From the NCBI GenBank assembly GCA_903821255.1, contig CAIJKT010001103.1:1-11275 (forward strand): a stretch of 11,275 nucleotides of DNA, given 5' to 3'. Below are positions 1 to 8,079 of the stretch, piece after piece (position 1 is the stretch's first letter; the number at the start of each line of letters is the position of its first letter). The notes beneath the pieces are model-generated. The model saw nothing but the letters and a program-made list of their open reading frames with translations, searched no databases and was not told where the DNA came from. The position numbers were made by a program, and so were the translations under genes. This DNA comes from an uncultured Lentisphaeria bacterium. Lineage in GTDB: Bacteria; Verrucomicrobiota; Lentisphaeria; Victivallales; Victivallaceae.

Positions 1-1
1 C

Positions 2-3000
2 ATACAGCGGTTCCAGGTTTTTAACCTGACTTGCGCTCCGTTATTTAATTGCGTCCTGCTGAAGCTGAAAGATCATGATTTCCGGTTCATATTTACGGTG
101 CATCACCTGATTTTTGACGGCTGGAGCACGTTTTTATTTTTCAAACAACTGACGGATTACTACTATCAGTTTTCAATTGGCAGAGAACCGGCCGTATCCG
201 CGCCGCAATGGCAATATGTTGATTTCTGCCGCTGGCAAACCAATTACTTTAAAACCTACGCCCCGCAGGCCCAACTGAAATACTGGCAGCAAAAGCTTGA
301 ACACCATGCCGGCGTTCCGCCGCTGCCCATCCAGAAAAGACTGCAAAGCAATGGGAAGTCCAGACGCTACTATGTCAAAATCTGTCAGGATGTCACCTGC
401 GGACTGAAAAAAATGGCGCTGGAAAACAATGCCAGTCTGTTTATGGTGCTGACCGCTTTGCTGCAGCTCCAGATACACAAATATACCGGAGCGACAGACA
501 TCATCACCGGAACCACAATAGCAAACCGGAATCTGCCGGAAACCGAAGAGATCATGGGATTGTTCATAAACGCGCTGGCACTGAGGAACGGAATCAAAGG
601 CAACCCGTCGTTTAACGAATTCCTCGCGCAGGTCAAAGGCACCTTGCTGGAAGCGTATGAGAATCAGGACATCCCCTACAGCACAGTATTGAAAAATTGC
701 GGGGCGAAGGGGGGGAAGAAACCTTTATTCAGGACATCCATGCTGCTGCAGAATCTGCCATGGCCGGAAACAAATCCTTCCCCCGTCAAGATGTGGTACG
801 AAGAACTCGGCAGCGACGCAGCCAAAATGGACATGATCATTACTCTGCGGGAAAAGAACAATACGCTTCACGGCTGGTTTGAATACGACACCGCTTATTT
901 CGAAGAGAACAGCGTTGAAACATTTTTCAAGAACTACATTTATCTGGCGGAAACACTGATCAAAAAACCGGATGCGCTGATGTCGGAAATCCATCTTCCC
1001 CCGGAAAAAATCCGCAGGCGTCCCACTTGTTATATTATCGGAGAAACCGCTCTTACCAAAGCCGCCGGCGATATTCTGCTCAATAACGGCTTTTACATCA
1101 ACGGCATATTCACTAATGAAGCGAAATCGGCGGAATGGGCAGAGGAGCATGAAATTCCGTGCCACGCACCGGAAAGACAACTGATTTCAGATATTATTTC
1201 ATCCGTCCGTCCGGACTATCTGTTCAGCATCATCAACAGTTGCATACTCGACCGGCATATCCTGGAACAGCCGCTGAAATGTGCCGTCAATTATCATGAC
1301 GCCCCGCTGCCCCGCTATGCCGGACTATATGCAACCGCCTGGGCAATACTCAATCATGAACATGAACACGGCATCTCCTGGCATCTGATGACAACAGAAA
1401 TTGACGCCGGCGATATTCTCAAGCAGCAGTATGTTTCAATTTCTCCATATGATACTTCGATTTCACTCAACATCAAGTGTGTGCAGGAAGCGCTGGGAGC
1501 ATTCGAATCACTGGTGCATGATCTGAAGAGCGGATTGATCAGCCCCAGCCCTCAGGATTTAAGCCGGCGGACATATAATCCGCAGCAGCAGCGTCCGGCA
1601 GACGCCTGCGTCATTGATTTTAACCAGGGTGTCGAGGATATTTCAGCGCTGGCAAGAGCGCTGGATTTCGGCGATTACGAGAATCCGCTGGGAACATTGA
1701 AAATTGTATGCGGCGATGACTTTTACACCGTCATGGAACTCAGTATTGCAAGCAGAAAAACACCATCCGGTCCAGGGAAAATAGTTGAGGCGAATAAAGA
1801 TAAAGACAGCATCTGCGTATCCGCCGGAGACGGAGTTCTCAAACTGTCCGGGCTGTGCGATATCGAAGGCAATGCTGTCGGAATTACTGCCATCGGGCTG
1901 AAAGCCGGACAAACGCTTGCCGGGAATATTGACCGCAAGCTGCTCGACCGGCACTACAAAGAATGCGCCGCCGCTGAAATGTTCTGGGTAAAACGACTGC
2001 GCGCCATGCAGCTCCCGGAGGTTGCGCTCCTGGCTGCGGAAGATGAAATCAGTTCCAGCTACATCAATGCTGTCACGCTTGATTACACGCTCATTCCGGG
2101 AACCAGCCCGGCATCTGTTTTCGCGATGTTCCTGGCAAGAATCTCCTGCTCGGAAGAATTTGACATTCCGGTCAATAACGGTTATGCGGCAGGAGCGGAC
2201 TTCCCGTCTGTCTTCGCTGACACCCTGCCGCTGCGTTTAAAACTGAATTTTTCTAAAACCGCAGAAGAGAATCTGGCAATAGTGGAGAAAAAGTTAAAAT
2301 CGCTTCCCGATAAAAAAACATTCTGCCGGGATCTTTTCATCAGATACCGGATTATCAATAAACTTGCGCGGGTTCCATACAAAATAAAATTCACCGACAA
2401 AGGCCTTTGCGAACTTGAAATTTATCAGCATCACGCCGAACAATTTATCAAATGCTATTATAACTTTTGTGACAATTTGCAAAAATCAGCAGGCGTTCCG
2501 CTCGGAGAAATATCCGTTTTATCCGAAAAGGAAGCATCCAGGATCCTTTGTGAGTGGAATAATACGGAACAGAATTTTGATTTGCAAACTCCTTACATAC
2601 GGCAATTCGAGAAACAAGCGGAAAAATATCCGGACAAATGCGCCGTAAAGAGCGCCGCCGGGTCACTGACCTACAAGGAGCTAAATTCAAGGGCAAACTG
2701 CCTGGCAAATCATTTATGCCGCCATGACGCCGGGGGCCGCCGTATGATTGGCGTGCTGACGGACAAGTCGCTGGAAATGGCAGTAGCCATTCTTGCCATT
2801 TTCAAAGCCGGATGTACTTATGTGCCGCTGGATGTTCAGCGGCAGTCGCCGGAAAGACTTGACGCAATGATTTATGATGCCAATACAGCAGTCATCCTGT
2901 CCGCATTGAGAAATAAATCACAGCAAGCCGGCAATATGCCAGGCTGCATTCCGGTCCTTGACCTGACGAACTCCGGGTTGTATGCCGGAACTGATGCGGA

Positions 3001-3064
3001 CAATCCGCCGGACATGGATATCTCCACAAGTGATACCGCCTATATTATGTATACATCCGGTTAA
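2..3064 (+). CDS. NRPS, 5' partial: C, formyltransferase, half-C, start of A domain
   Basis: This is part of a nonribosomal peptide synthetase. The frame is open from base 2, so the start lies outside the window; the GTG at 98 is an internal Val in TVHHLIFDGWS. Visible residues number 1020. A condensation domain runs to about residue 330, with HHxxxDG at bases 101-121, then YVDFCRW, GLFINALALR and NQDIPY; its first ~100 residues are missing. Residues ~340-640 are a formyltransferase of the methionyl-tRNA formyltransferase fold: Asn430, His432 (NYH) and Asp468 (EIDAGDIL) match the family triad, with the same 38-residue Asn-Asp spacing as E. coli Fmt, plus the folate loop LPRYAG and a C-terminal subdomain. 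Residues ~650-850 resemble only the C-terminal lobe of a C domain (FWVKRL, TLPLRL). The A domain follows with A1 LTYKEL and A2 FKAGCTYVPLD. TAA cuts it inside A3, right after MYTSG. The rest continues in another frame from 3061. Domain calls are firm; the product is unknown. Confidence 0.93.
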   Translation: MQRFQVFNLTCAPLFNCVLLKLKDHDFRFIFTVHHLIFDGWSTFLFFKQLTDYYYQFSIGREPAVSAPQWQYVDFCRWQTNYFKTYAPQAQLKYWQQKLEHHAGVPPLPIQKRLQSNGKSRRYYVKICQDVTCGLKKMALENNASLFMVLTALLQLQIHKYTGATDIITGTTIANRNLPETEEIMGLFINALALRNGIKGNPSFNEFLAQVKGTLLEAYENQDIPYSTVLKNCGAKGGKKPLFRTSMLLQNLPWPETNPSPVKMWYEELGSDAAKMDMIITLREKNNTLHGWFEYDTAYFEENSVETFFKNYIYLAETLIKKPDALMSEIHLPPEKIRRRPTCYIIGETALTKAAGDILLNNGFYINGIFTNEAKSAEWAEEHEIPCHAPERQLISDIISSVRPDYLFSIINSCILDRHILEQPLKCAVNYHDAPLPRYAGLYATAWAILNHEHEHGISWHLMTTEIDAGDILKQQYVSISPYDTSISLNIKCVQEALGAFESLVHDLKSGLISPSPQDLSRRTYNPQQQRPADACVIDFNQGVEDISALARALDFGDYENPLGTLKIVCGDDFYTVMELSIASRKTPSGPGKIVEANKDKDSICVSAGDGVLKLSGLCDIEGNAVGITAIGLKAGQTLAGNIDRKLLDRHYKECAAAEMFWVKRLRAMQLPEVALLAAEDEISSSYINAVTLDYTLIPGTSPASVFAMFLARISCSEEFDIPVNNGYAAGADFPSVFADTLPLRLKLNFSKTAEENLAIVEKKLKSLPDKKTFCRDLFIRYRIINKLARVPYKIKFTDKGLCELEIYQHHAEQFIKCYYNFCDNLQKSAGVPLGEISVLSEKEASRILCEWNNTEQNFDLQTPYIRQFEKQAEKYPDKCAVKSAAGSLTYKELNSRANCLANHLCRHDAGGRRMIGVLTDKSLEMAVAILAIFKAGCTYVPLDVQRQSPERLDAMIYDANTAVILSALRNKSQQAGNMPGCIPVLDLTNSGLYAGTDADNPPDMDISTSDTAYIMYTSG

Positions 3065-3087
3065 ACGGAGTTCCCAAGGGAGTAATG
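3050..3087 (+). other. Frameshift in the NRPS adenylation A3 (P-loop) motif
   Basis: Upstream the frame reads MYTSG and stops at TAA 3062-3064. In the frame one base back (from 3061) the sequence continues as L-N-G-V-P-K-G-V-M. Together these have the spacing of the A3 motif YTSG(S/T)TGxPKG. Restoring one C (GGT TCA AAC GGA) would give TSGSNGVPKGV, so loss of one base is the simplest explanation. No long homopolymer lies at the site. Consequence if real: the ATP-binding loop is split and a full synthetase is not made. The reinitiation ATG at 3085 could at most give a separate polypeptide. Confidence 0.85.
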
Positions 3088-5148
3088 ATCTCTCAGGCCA
3101 ATCTGCTGAATCATAATTATTCCGTCATCAGAGATTACGCGCTTACCGCAGAAGATAAGGTTCTGCAATTCAGCACGCTCGGCTTCGACATCTCGATAGA
3201 GGAAATATTCCCCTGCTGGCTGGCCGGCGGCACCCTCGTATTCATGCCTGACGGCATGCTGGAGTCACCGGACAATCTGCTCAAATTCATCAAACAGGAG
3301 CAAATTTCATTTCTCGATCTGCCCACTTCGTACTGGCATGAGCTTGCCGCCATGCAGAAAGGCCAGGCGTTTCCAAACTGCGTCAGAATTATTGCCATCG
3401 GCGGCGAGAAAGCATTGCCGGAACGCTTCGAGCGCTGGCGGAAGTATGTTCCTAAAACCAGAGTCATCAATACTTACGGCCCTACGGAGACGACGATTAT
3501 CGCCACGCTTGGCGATAATCCGAAAACCATCGGCAAACCGATGGCGAACACCCATGTATATGTGCTGGATGATTTAAAGCAGCCGGTTCCAGCCGGAGCC
3601 GAAGGCGAACTTTACATTGCCGGCGCAAGCGTCGCCCAGGGGTATTTGAACAAACCTGCGGAAACCGCCGCGGCGTTCATGAACAATCCGTTTGTCAAAG
3701 GCGAACGGATGTACAAGACAGGAGATAAAGTAAAATTCGCGCCGGATGGCGAACTGATCTTTGCCGGCAGAATGGATGACCAGTTCAAAATACGCGGGTT
3801 CAGGGTGGAGCCGGGAGACATAGAAACAGCATTGTCCAGCCATCCGGAAATCAGCGCCGCGGTAGTGAAACTGTGGAGCAATGAAAAGACCGGCTTGAAA
3901 TCGATAGCGGCTTATTTCGTTCCGTCAGTCAAAACTTATAATTTGAACAATATTCGCGAGCATGTGAAATCCCGGTTGCCGGAATACCTGGTTCCGGCAT
4001 ATTTCACCGCGATAGATTCGATTCCGATGACCCCCAACGGCAAAATCAACCGCAAGGCACTGCCGCCGCCAGAACTTGAAATTACTTCCGATGAAGAACG
4101 CAAGGAAACGTCAGAGCCGTGCAGTCCGCTGGAAATGCAGATACGGCTGGCATTCTCCAAAGTATTGAATAGAAAAGATATTGACCGGGACACCAATTTC
4201 CTTGATTCAGACTTGGATTCTCTGTCTGCAATAAAATTAATGATGGAAATTGAGACTCAGACCGGGGCCAAAATTCCAGTTGAGAAATTATATCAGTCCA
4301 TGTCCGTCAATACAATATGCCATTACATTCAGGAAAACAGCGGACACGGTCAGGCCTGGAATCCGGTTATCAAACTTGCCGGCGGCGAAGACAAACCGCC
4401 GCTGTTCCTGATTCATACCACCCCCGGCGACATCCTCGGTTATATAAATCTGGTCCACCACCTTGATAACCGGCCGGTTTACGGCATCCAGTCCCTGGGA
4501 CTTCACTCGCCGGAAAAAGCGCACAAATCTATTGAAGACATGGCCGCTTATTATATTTCAGAGATATTAAATATCCATCCGGAAGGGCCGTACCTGCTCT
4601 GCGGATGGTGCTTTGGCGGATATGTCGTCTACGAAATGGCACAGCAGTTAAATAAAATGGGAAAGCAGGTCGCATTCCTCGGGTTGATAGAAACTTATGC
4701 ACACCTTAAACCATCATTGTCCAACTATATGCAACGCTTTTACGCCGTTGCCCAATGGAAATCCCGCGATTATATTGATTATTTAACGTTCAAGCTGGAA
4801 CGCAGATTTGTTCATAAGCGAAATATTGAACAACTGGATTTCATATCGCAGCGTTTTGCCAATACCATCAGCGAACAAGCCATAATCAATATGAAAGCTG
4901 TCTACCAATATAATATCGCCGCGGCAAGCGGTTATTTTATGCAGTATTACCCCGGCAAGGTATCTCTATTCATGGTGAAGAAAACACTTAAAGGCAAAAT
5001 TCCTCTGCCTCATTACGGCTGGAGACACTTAAGCAAAGAGATTGATCTGCATACCTTTAACTCGACCCACGTTGATATATTAAGAGAATCACATGCGGTT
5101 TCGGTGGCAAAAAAAATTATCCAATGCATGACAAATGCCGGCGTGTAG
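3085..5148 (+). CDS. NRPS 3' part: rest of A domain, PCP, Cys-type thioesterase
   Basis: This is the other half of the frame-broken synthetase. Homology already resumes at 3067 (GVPKGV), so the ATG at 3085 need not be a natural start, though AAGG lies 5 bases before it. Adenylation motifs by residue: A4 FDIS at 34, A5 NTYGPTE at 129, A6 GELYIAG, A7 YKTGD at 210, A8 GRMDDQFKIRG at 228, A9 LPEYLVP, A10 NGK at 318. Aligned by eye to GrsA, the ten-residue specificity code reads D-I-E-D-A-G-T-I-I-K. Two extra acidic residues suggest a basic amino acid substrate (inference). A carrier domain follows, with its phosphopantetheine Ser379 in LDSLSA. A terminal alpha/beta-hydrolase thioesterase occupies ~430-680. 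Its nucleophile elbow is GWCFGG with Cys509 in place of Ser. Glu536 (LIETYA) sits 27 residues on, where catalytic Asp is normal, and His662 (STHVDIL) completes the triad. This TE marks the end of the assembly line. Without A3 the A domain should not work alone. Confidence 0.92.
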   Translation: MISQANLLNHNYSVIRDYALTAEDKVLQFSTLGFDISIEEIFPCWLAGGTLVFMPDGMLESPDNLLKFIKQEQISFLDLPTSYWHELAAMQKGQAFPNCVRIIAIGGEKALPERFERWRKYVPKTRVINTYGPTETTIIATLGDNPKTIGKPMANTHVYVLDDLKQPVPAGAEGELYIAGASVAQGYLNKPAETAAAFMNNPFVKGERMYKTGDKVKFAPDGELIFAGRMDDQFKIRGFRVEPGDIETALSSHPEISAAVVKLWSNEKTGLKSIAAYFVPSVKTYNLNNIREHVKSRLPEYLVPAYFTAIDSIPMTPNGKINRKALPPPELEITSDEERKETSEPCSPLEMQIRLAFSKVLNRKDIDRDTNFLDSDLDSLSAIKLMMEIETQTGAKIPVEKLYQSMSVNTICHYIQENSGHGQAWNPVIKLAGGEDKPPLFLIHTTPGDILGYINLVHHLDNRPVYGIQSLGLHSPEKAHKSIEDMAAYYISEILNIHPEGPYLLCGWCFGGYVVYEMAQQLNKMGKQVAFLGLIETYAHLKPSLSNYMQRFYAVAQWKSRDYIDYLTFKLERRFVHKRNIEQLDFISQRFANTISEQAIINMKAVYQYNIAAASGYFMQYYPGKVSLFMVKKTLKGKIPLPHYGWRHLSKEIDLHTFNSTHVDILRESHAVSVAKKIIQCMTNAGV

Positions 5149-5277
5149 CACTTACCGTTCTGTTTCTGCTTTAATTCTGCGCTTCAGGTTAATGGGCTGG
5201 CAGGAGCAGGCAAATCCGGAATTCAGCCGGGTTTTGATTGGCCGAGGTGCTTTTTCCCCATACGGAAACTTTTTCAG

Positions 5278-5305
5278 TTGAATTTTAAATAGCAGTATAT
5301 ATATT
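5278..5305 (+). promoter_or_regulatory. Possible promoter ahead of the first acyltransferase
   Basis: TTGAAT at 5278-5283 and TATATT at 5300-5305 are separated by 16 bases, a sigma70-like arrangement about 82 bases before the ATG at 5388. It lies in an AT-rich gap after the NRPS stop. The region is rich in TA steps, so a chance match is quite possible. A small inverted repeat (TTCTTC 5304-5309, GAAGAA 5317-5322, 7-base loop) would sit at or just after the transcription start. The rest of the gap 5149-5277 shows no gene; CCGG(7)CCGG followed by GTTTT near 5218-5235 could be a weak NRPS terminator. Confidence 0.25.
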
Positions 5306-5350
5306 CTTCTGTTCATGAAGAAGATCATTCTGATTTTGCGACAAAAAAAA

Positions 5351-5375
5351 TTGATGTCAGTCATATAACTATATA
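5351..5375 (+). repeat. Upstream duplicated AT-rich element, copy 1
   Basis: The 25 bases match 6623-6647 at 22 positions. The core ATATAACTATATA (5363-5375) is identical in both copies and is a near-palindrome (ATATA, AC, TATAT). It ends 13 bases before the ATG of the first acyltransferase. An AGGA at 5375-5378, 9 bases before the ATG, is the likely ribosome binding site. The element may be a promoter or operator kept after gene duplication. Confidence 0.7.
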
Positions 5376-5387
5376 GGATAATGTCTC

Positions 5388-6584
5388 ATGGGATTATTGC
5401 CAAAGCGAATTCCCGCGCTGAATATTCTGCCGGATTCATGGTCTTTTCATCCGCCTGCCGGGATGAGGCTTGTTGATGTCAGAAAGCTTGAAGATTTGGC
5501 GGAGCATGCCGATGCCTGGACTGAACTTTTTTCCAGATCTGCCGGATTAACGCCGATGCTTTCATATCCGTGGATGAGCGCATATTTTAAAAATAAAGTA
5601 GCTTATCCCGAAAGCTGGCTTTGTCTATTTGCCTATGAAGGCAGACAACTGGTCGGTGTTTTTCCGTTAATCGCCGGATATGCATACCGGTTTATCAAGT
5701 ACTCGCCGCTGTTGTTCAAGCTGCCGTATGATATTCTGCATACTAAATCAGTTGACGCATTGACAATTCAGGGGCGGGAAGATGTACTGGGCGTGTTTTT
5801 TGATTATCTGTTCCATATCCCGTCGGGTTATCCATTTTTCAGTTTCAAGTACGTCCCGGCGCACTCTCCATCAATGATTTACTTTACTAAGCAGAAAAGA
5901 AAAATTTGCGTTATAGAAAAACCGGCGGGATTTCAAAGTATCCTGCCGCTGCCGGACAGTGCAGAAAAATACAGAGCGGGACTGTCCACTAAATTCCGGC
6001 AATATTTAAAACGGAATACCCGGAAACTGGATGAACTTGATAAGGTGAATTTTGTAATTGATGACAATAATTCTCCGCCGCGTAAGAGCATTGCGCGCTT
6101 TCTTGAAGTTGAGCATAAAAACTGGAAAGGCCAGCAGTCAAGTTCGTTGAAGGCGGATCAAACGAATGCTGACTTATTTGCTGACGCAGCGGAACTTTTC
6201 GCCGCTTATGATATGATGCACTTTAATTTTCTCGAAGCTGACGGCAAAACAATTGCCGCGCAGTATGCGATCAGAGCCAATCGTTCGCTCTATGTGCATA
6301 AAATCGGTTATGATGAGGATTATATCGATTTTTCACCGGGCAATTTATTATTTAATAAAGTAATAGAGCATGCTTGTGAATCGGGGAAGTTTGATGAATT
6401 GAATTTTATGTCTGACAGCCCCTGGCATTCGAAATGGAATATTGAAAAAAGACCGCTGTATAATCTGCTGGCTTTTCCCGGCAAGACTGTAATATCATCG
6501 TTGTTGACCATGATTTTACAGTCCGGCGCTCTCCGGAAATTGAATGAATATCATCCGCGCAGTCAGAAAGCAAAAACGGACTGA
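5388..6584 (+). CDS. CelD/FemAB-like GNAT-fold acyltransferase, paralogue 1
   Basis: This 398-residue protein resembles the Acetyltransf_6 (CelD/BcsL-like) and FemAB-related GNAT group, which transfers acyl groups from acyl-CoA or aminoacyl-tRNA to amines or sugars. Supporting pattern: an N-lobe with FAYEGRQLVGVFPLIAGY, then AEKYRAGLSTKFRQYLKR, an acceptor-lobe stretch ARFLEVEHKNWKG, then HFNFLEADGKTIAAQYAIR, KIGYDEDY and SPGN at residues 316-319, followed by a C-terminal strand. No signal peptide or membrane segment is visible, so it is probably cytoplasmic. The ATG at 5388 has AGGA 9 bases ahead, and the next paralogue starts with the same codons, which fixes the start. It lies 239 bases after the NRPS stop, same strand. 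Function is inferred only: tailoring of the peptide or of an envelope polymer. It is more AT-rich than the - strand genes to the right. Confidence 0.85.
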   Translation: MGLLPKRIPALNILPDSWSFHPPAGMRLVDVRKLEDLAEHADAWTELFSRSAGLTPMLSYPWMSAYFKNKVAYPESWLCLFAYEGRQLVGVFPLIAGYAYRFIKYSPLLFKLPYDILHTKSVDALTIQGREDVLGVFFDYLFHIPSGYPFFSFKYVPAHSPSMIYFTKQKRKICVIEKPAGFQSILPLPDSAEKYRAGLSTKFRQYLKRNTRKLDELDKVNFVIDDNNSPPRKSIARFLEVEHKNWKGQQSSSLKADQTNADLFADAAELFAAYDMMHFNFLEADGKTIAAQYAIRANRSLYVHKIGYDEDYIDFSPGNLLFNKVIEHACESGKFDELNFMSDSPWHSKWNIEKRPLYNLLAFPGKTVISSLLTMILQSGALRKLNEYHPRSQKAKTD

Positions 6585-6622
6585 CCGGGTTTCGGAGCCG
6601 CCGTCGCTGATTTATAAAGATG

Positions 6623-6647
6623 TTAATGTCTGTTATATAACTATATA
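6623..6647 (+). repeat. Upstream duplicated AT-rich element, copy 2
   Basis: This is the partner of 5351-5375 (22 of 25 bases the same; core ATATAACTATATA at 6635-6647 identical). It ends 16 bases before the ATG of the second acyltransferase; the extra three bases lie in AAGAGATAATG, where GAG is a weak ribosome binding site. It sits in a 78-base gap, so paralogue 2 may be read both from this site and by readthrough from paralogue 1. Confidence 0.7.
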
Positions 6648-6662
6648 AAGAGATAATGTTTC

Positions 6663-7832
6663 ATGGGATTATTGCCAAAGCGAACTCCGGCAGTGAATAT
6701 TCTGCCTGATTCATGGGAATTTCACCCGCCGGCGGGGATGAAGATTGTTGATGTCAGAAATCTTGAAGATTTAGCGGAACATGCTGACGCCTGGAATGAA
6801 CTTTTCCGGAAAGCAGACAGATTGTCCCCGTTACTTTCCTGCCAGTGGCTGAGCGCTTTTTTTCAAAATATGGTTGCGCCATCGGAACGCTGGCTGTGTC
6901 TTTTCGCCTATGAGGGGGACCGCCTCATTGGGATTTTTCCTTTAGTGGCAAGTTATTCATATAATTTTATGAAATACTCGCTGCTGCTTTTTAAGTTGCC
7001 GTACCATTTTGCGCACACCAGCGGCACAGACTGCCTGACGCTTCCCGGACGGGAAGATATTTTGGGGGTCTTTCTGGATTATCTGAACCAGATTCCATCT
7101 GTTTTCCCATGCTTCAGCTTCAAGCATGTTCCGGAACATTATGCGTCTGTTAAATATTTTTCCAGCAAAAGCCATAAGATGTGCGTGGTGCGCAAGCCGG
7201 CCGGATTTGAAGATTTCATTCCGGTTCAGAAAAGCGCTGAAAAATACAGTTCCGGGCTGTCCTCAAAATTCCGCAGAAATCTGAATAAAGCATGCCGTGA
7301 CATAGAAGAACTCAAACCTGTCAGTTTCCGCTTCTGTGAAAATACCCGGTCTGTACAGGAAAATACTGCCCGTTTTCTGGAAACGGAAAACCACTGCTGG
7401 AAAGGGGCGAGAGAAACTTCAATTAAAAACTATCCCAGCAGCGCCAGAATGTTTGAAGTTGCTGCCGGGAATCTCACCGGGCAAGGCATGATGGTATTCA
7501 ATTTTCTCGAAGCCGGCGATAAAACCGTTGCCGCCCAATATGCCATGCGGGGCAACCGCACAATGTATATCCTGAAAATGGCATATGATGAAGATTATGC
7601 CGCATACTCTCCGGGGAACATACTCATGCTTAAGGTAATTGAAGAAGCATGCCGCTCCGGTGCGTTTGACGAAGTGAATCTGATCTCCGGTCCGCCTATA
7701 CTGGAAAAATGGAATGTGCAAAAGAGACCATTATATCATCTGATTGCTTTCCCAGAAATCCCTGTCTTGTCGCGCCTGTTAATGCTGATTATCCAGTCCG
7801 GTAAAGTCCATAATTTCGACATCCCCCGCTAG
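6663..7832 (+). CDS. CelD/FemAB-like GNAT-fold acyltransferase, paralogue 2
   Basis: This is a 389-residue tandem paralogue of the preceding gene. By my count 41 of the first 48 residues are the same; identity then drops but the layout is kept without large gaps: FAYEGDRLIGIFPLVASY, AEKYSSGLSSKFRRNLNK, FNFLEAGDKTVAAQYAMR, KMAYDEDY and SPGN again at residues 316-319. Both proteins have the same Acetyltransf_6/CelD-like pattern, so an acyl or aminoacyl transferase is likely; donor and acceptor are unknown. The strongly conserved N-terminus against a diverged middle (the lobe around residues 135-170 and the stretch 215-265) suggests the copies recognise different acceptors or donors while keeping a shared partner (inference). 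The C-terminus is shorter than in paralogue 1 and lacks its basic tail. No terminator with a clear T-run follows; AGCGG and CCGCT flank a 16-base loop just after the stop. Confidence 0.85.
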   Translation: MGLLPKRTPAVNILPDSWEFHPPAGMKIVDVRNLEDLAEHADAWNELFRKADRLSPLLSCQWLSAFFQNMVAPSERWLCLFAYEGDRLIGIFPLVASYSYNFMKYSLLLFKLPYHFAHTSGTDCLTLPGREDILGVFLDYLNQIPSVFPCFSFKHVPEHYASVKYFSSKSHKMCVVRKPAGFEDFIPVQKSAEKYSSGLSSKFRRNLNKACRDIEELKPVSFRFCENTRSVQENTARFLETENHCWKGARETSIKNYPSSARMFEVAAGNLTGQGMMVFNFLEAGDKTVAAQYAMRGNRTMYILKMAYDEDYAAYSPGNILMLKVIEEACRSGAFDEVNLISGPPILEKWNVQKRPLYHLIAFPEIPVLSRLLMLIIQSGKVHNFDIPR

Positions 7833-8079
7833 CGGATATCAGCTCCAAAAACCGCTTGTAACTGGCAGCTTCCGGTCATCCGTAAATTTAAATTCTGTCC
7901 CTATAATAAGTATCTTGTTTTTCCAATTAGAGAATTTGTCCGCTGAAACTGTGACAGCAAGCTCAATAGTGTTGCTTTTAAGATATATTTTTTTGTGAAA
8001 GAAATGAATAAAAAACATGGATTTCACAGAGATATCGGAAAACTGGAAATAGAGAATGCAGGAACGAAATGGAAGAGTA

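Noticed and set aside
98..100. GTG as start of the left NRPS frame
   Set aside because: It encodes Val in the middle of the condensation motif just before HHLIFDGWS; the frame is open to base 2 with matching C-domain sequence.
725..1180. Antisense frame of about 150 codons inside the condensation and formyltransferase region
   Set aside because: It lies opposite strongly supported NRPS domains and has no family pattern or ribosome binding site; other antisense frames in the NRPS and murJ were dropped for the same reason.
3060..3066. GTTAAAC heptamer at the NRPS frame break, like a viral -1 slippery site
   Set aside because: The slippery codons TTA AAC lie in the downstream frame (from 3061), while ribosomes arrive in the frame reading GGT TAA. 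A -1 slip there would not join the two halves. The Gly tRNA on GGT would also pair poorly with CGG.
7994..8028. TGTGA...TCACA pair as a CRP-type site
   Set aside because: The half sites are far wider apart than the 6-base spacing of CRP sites, and no promoter or gene start fits.
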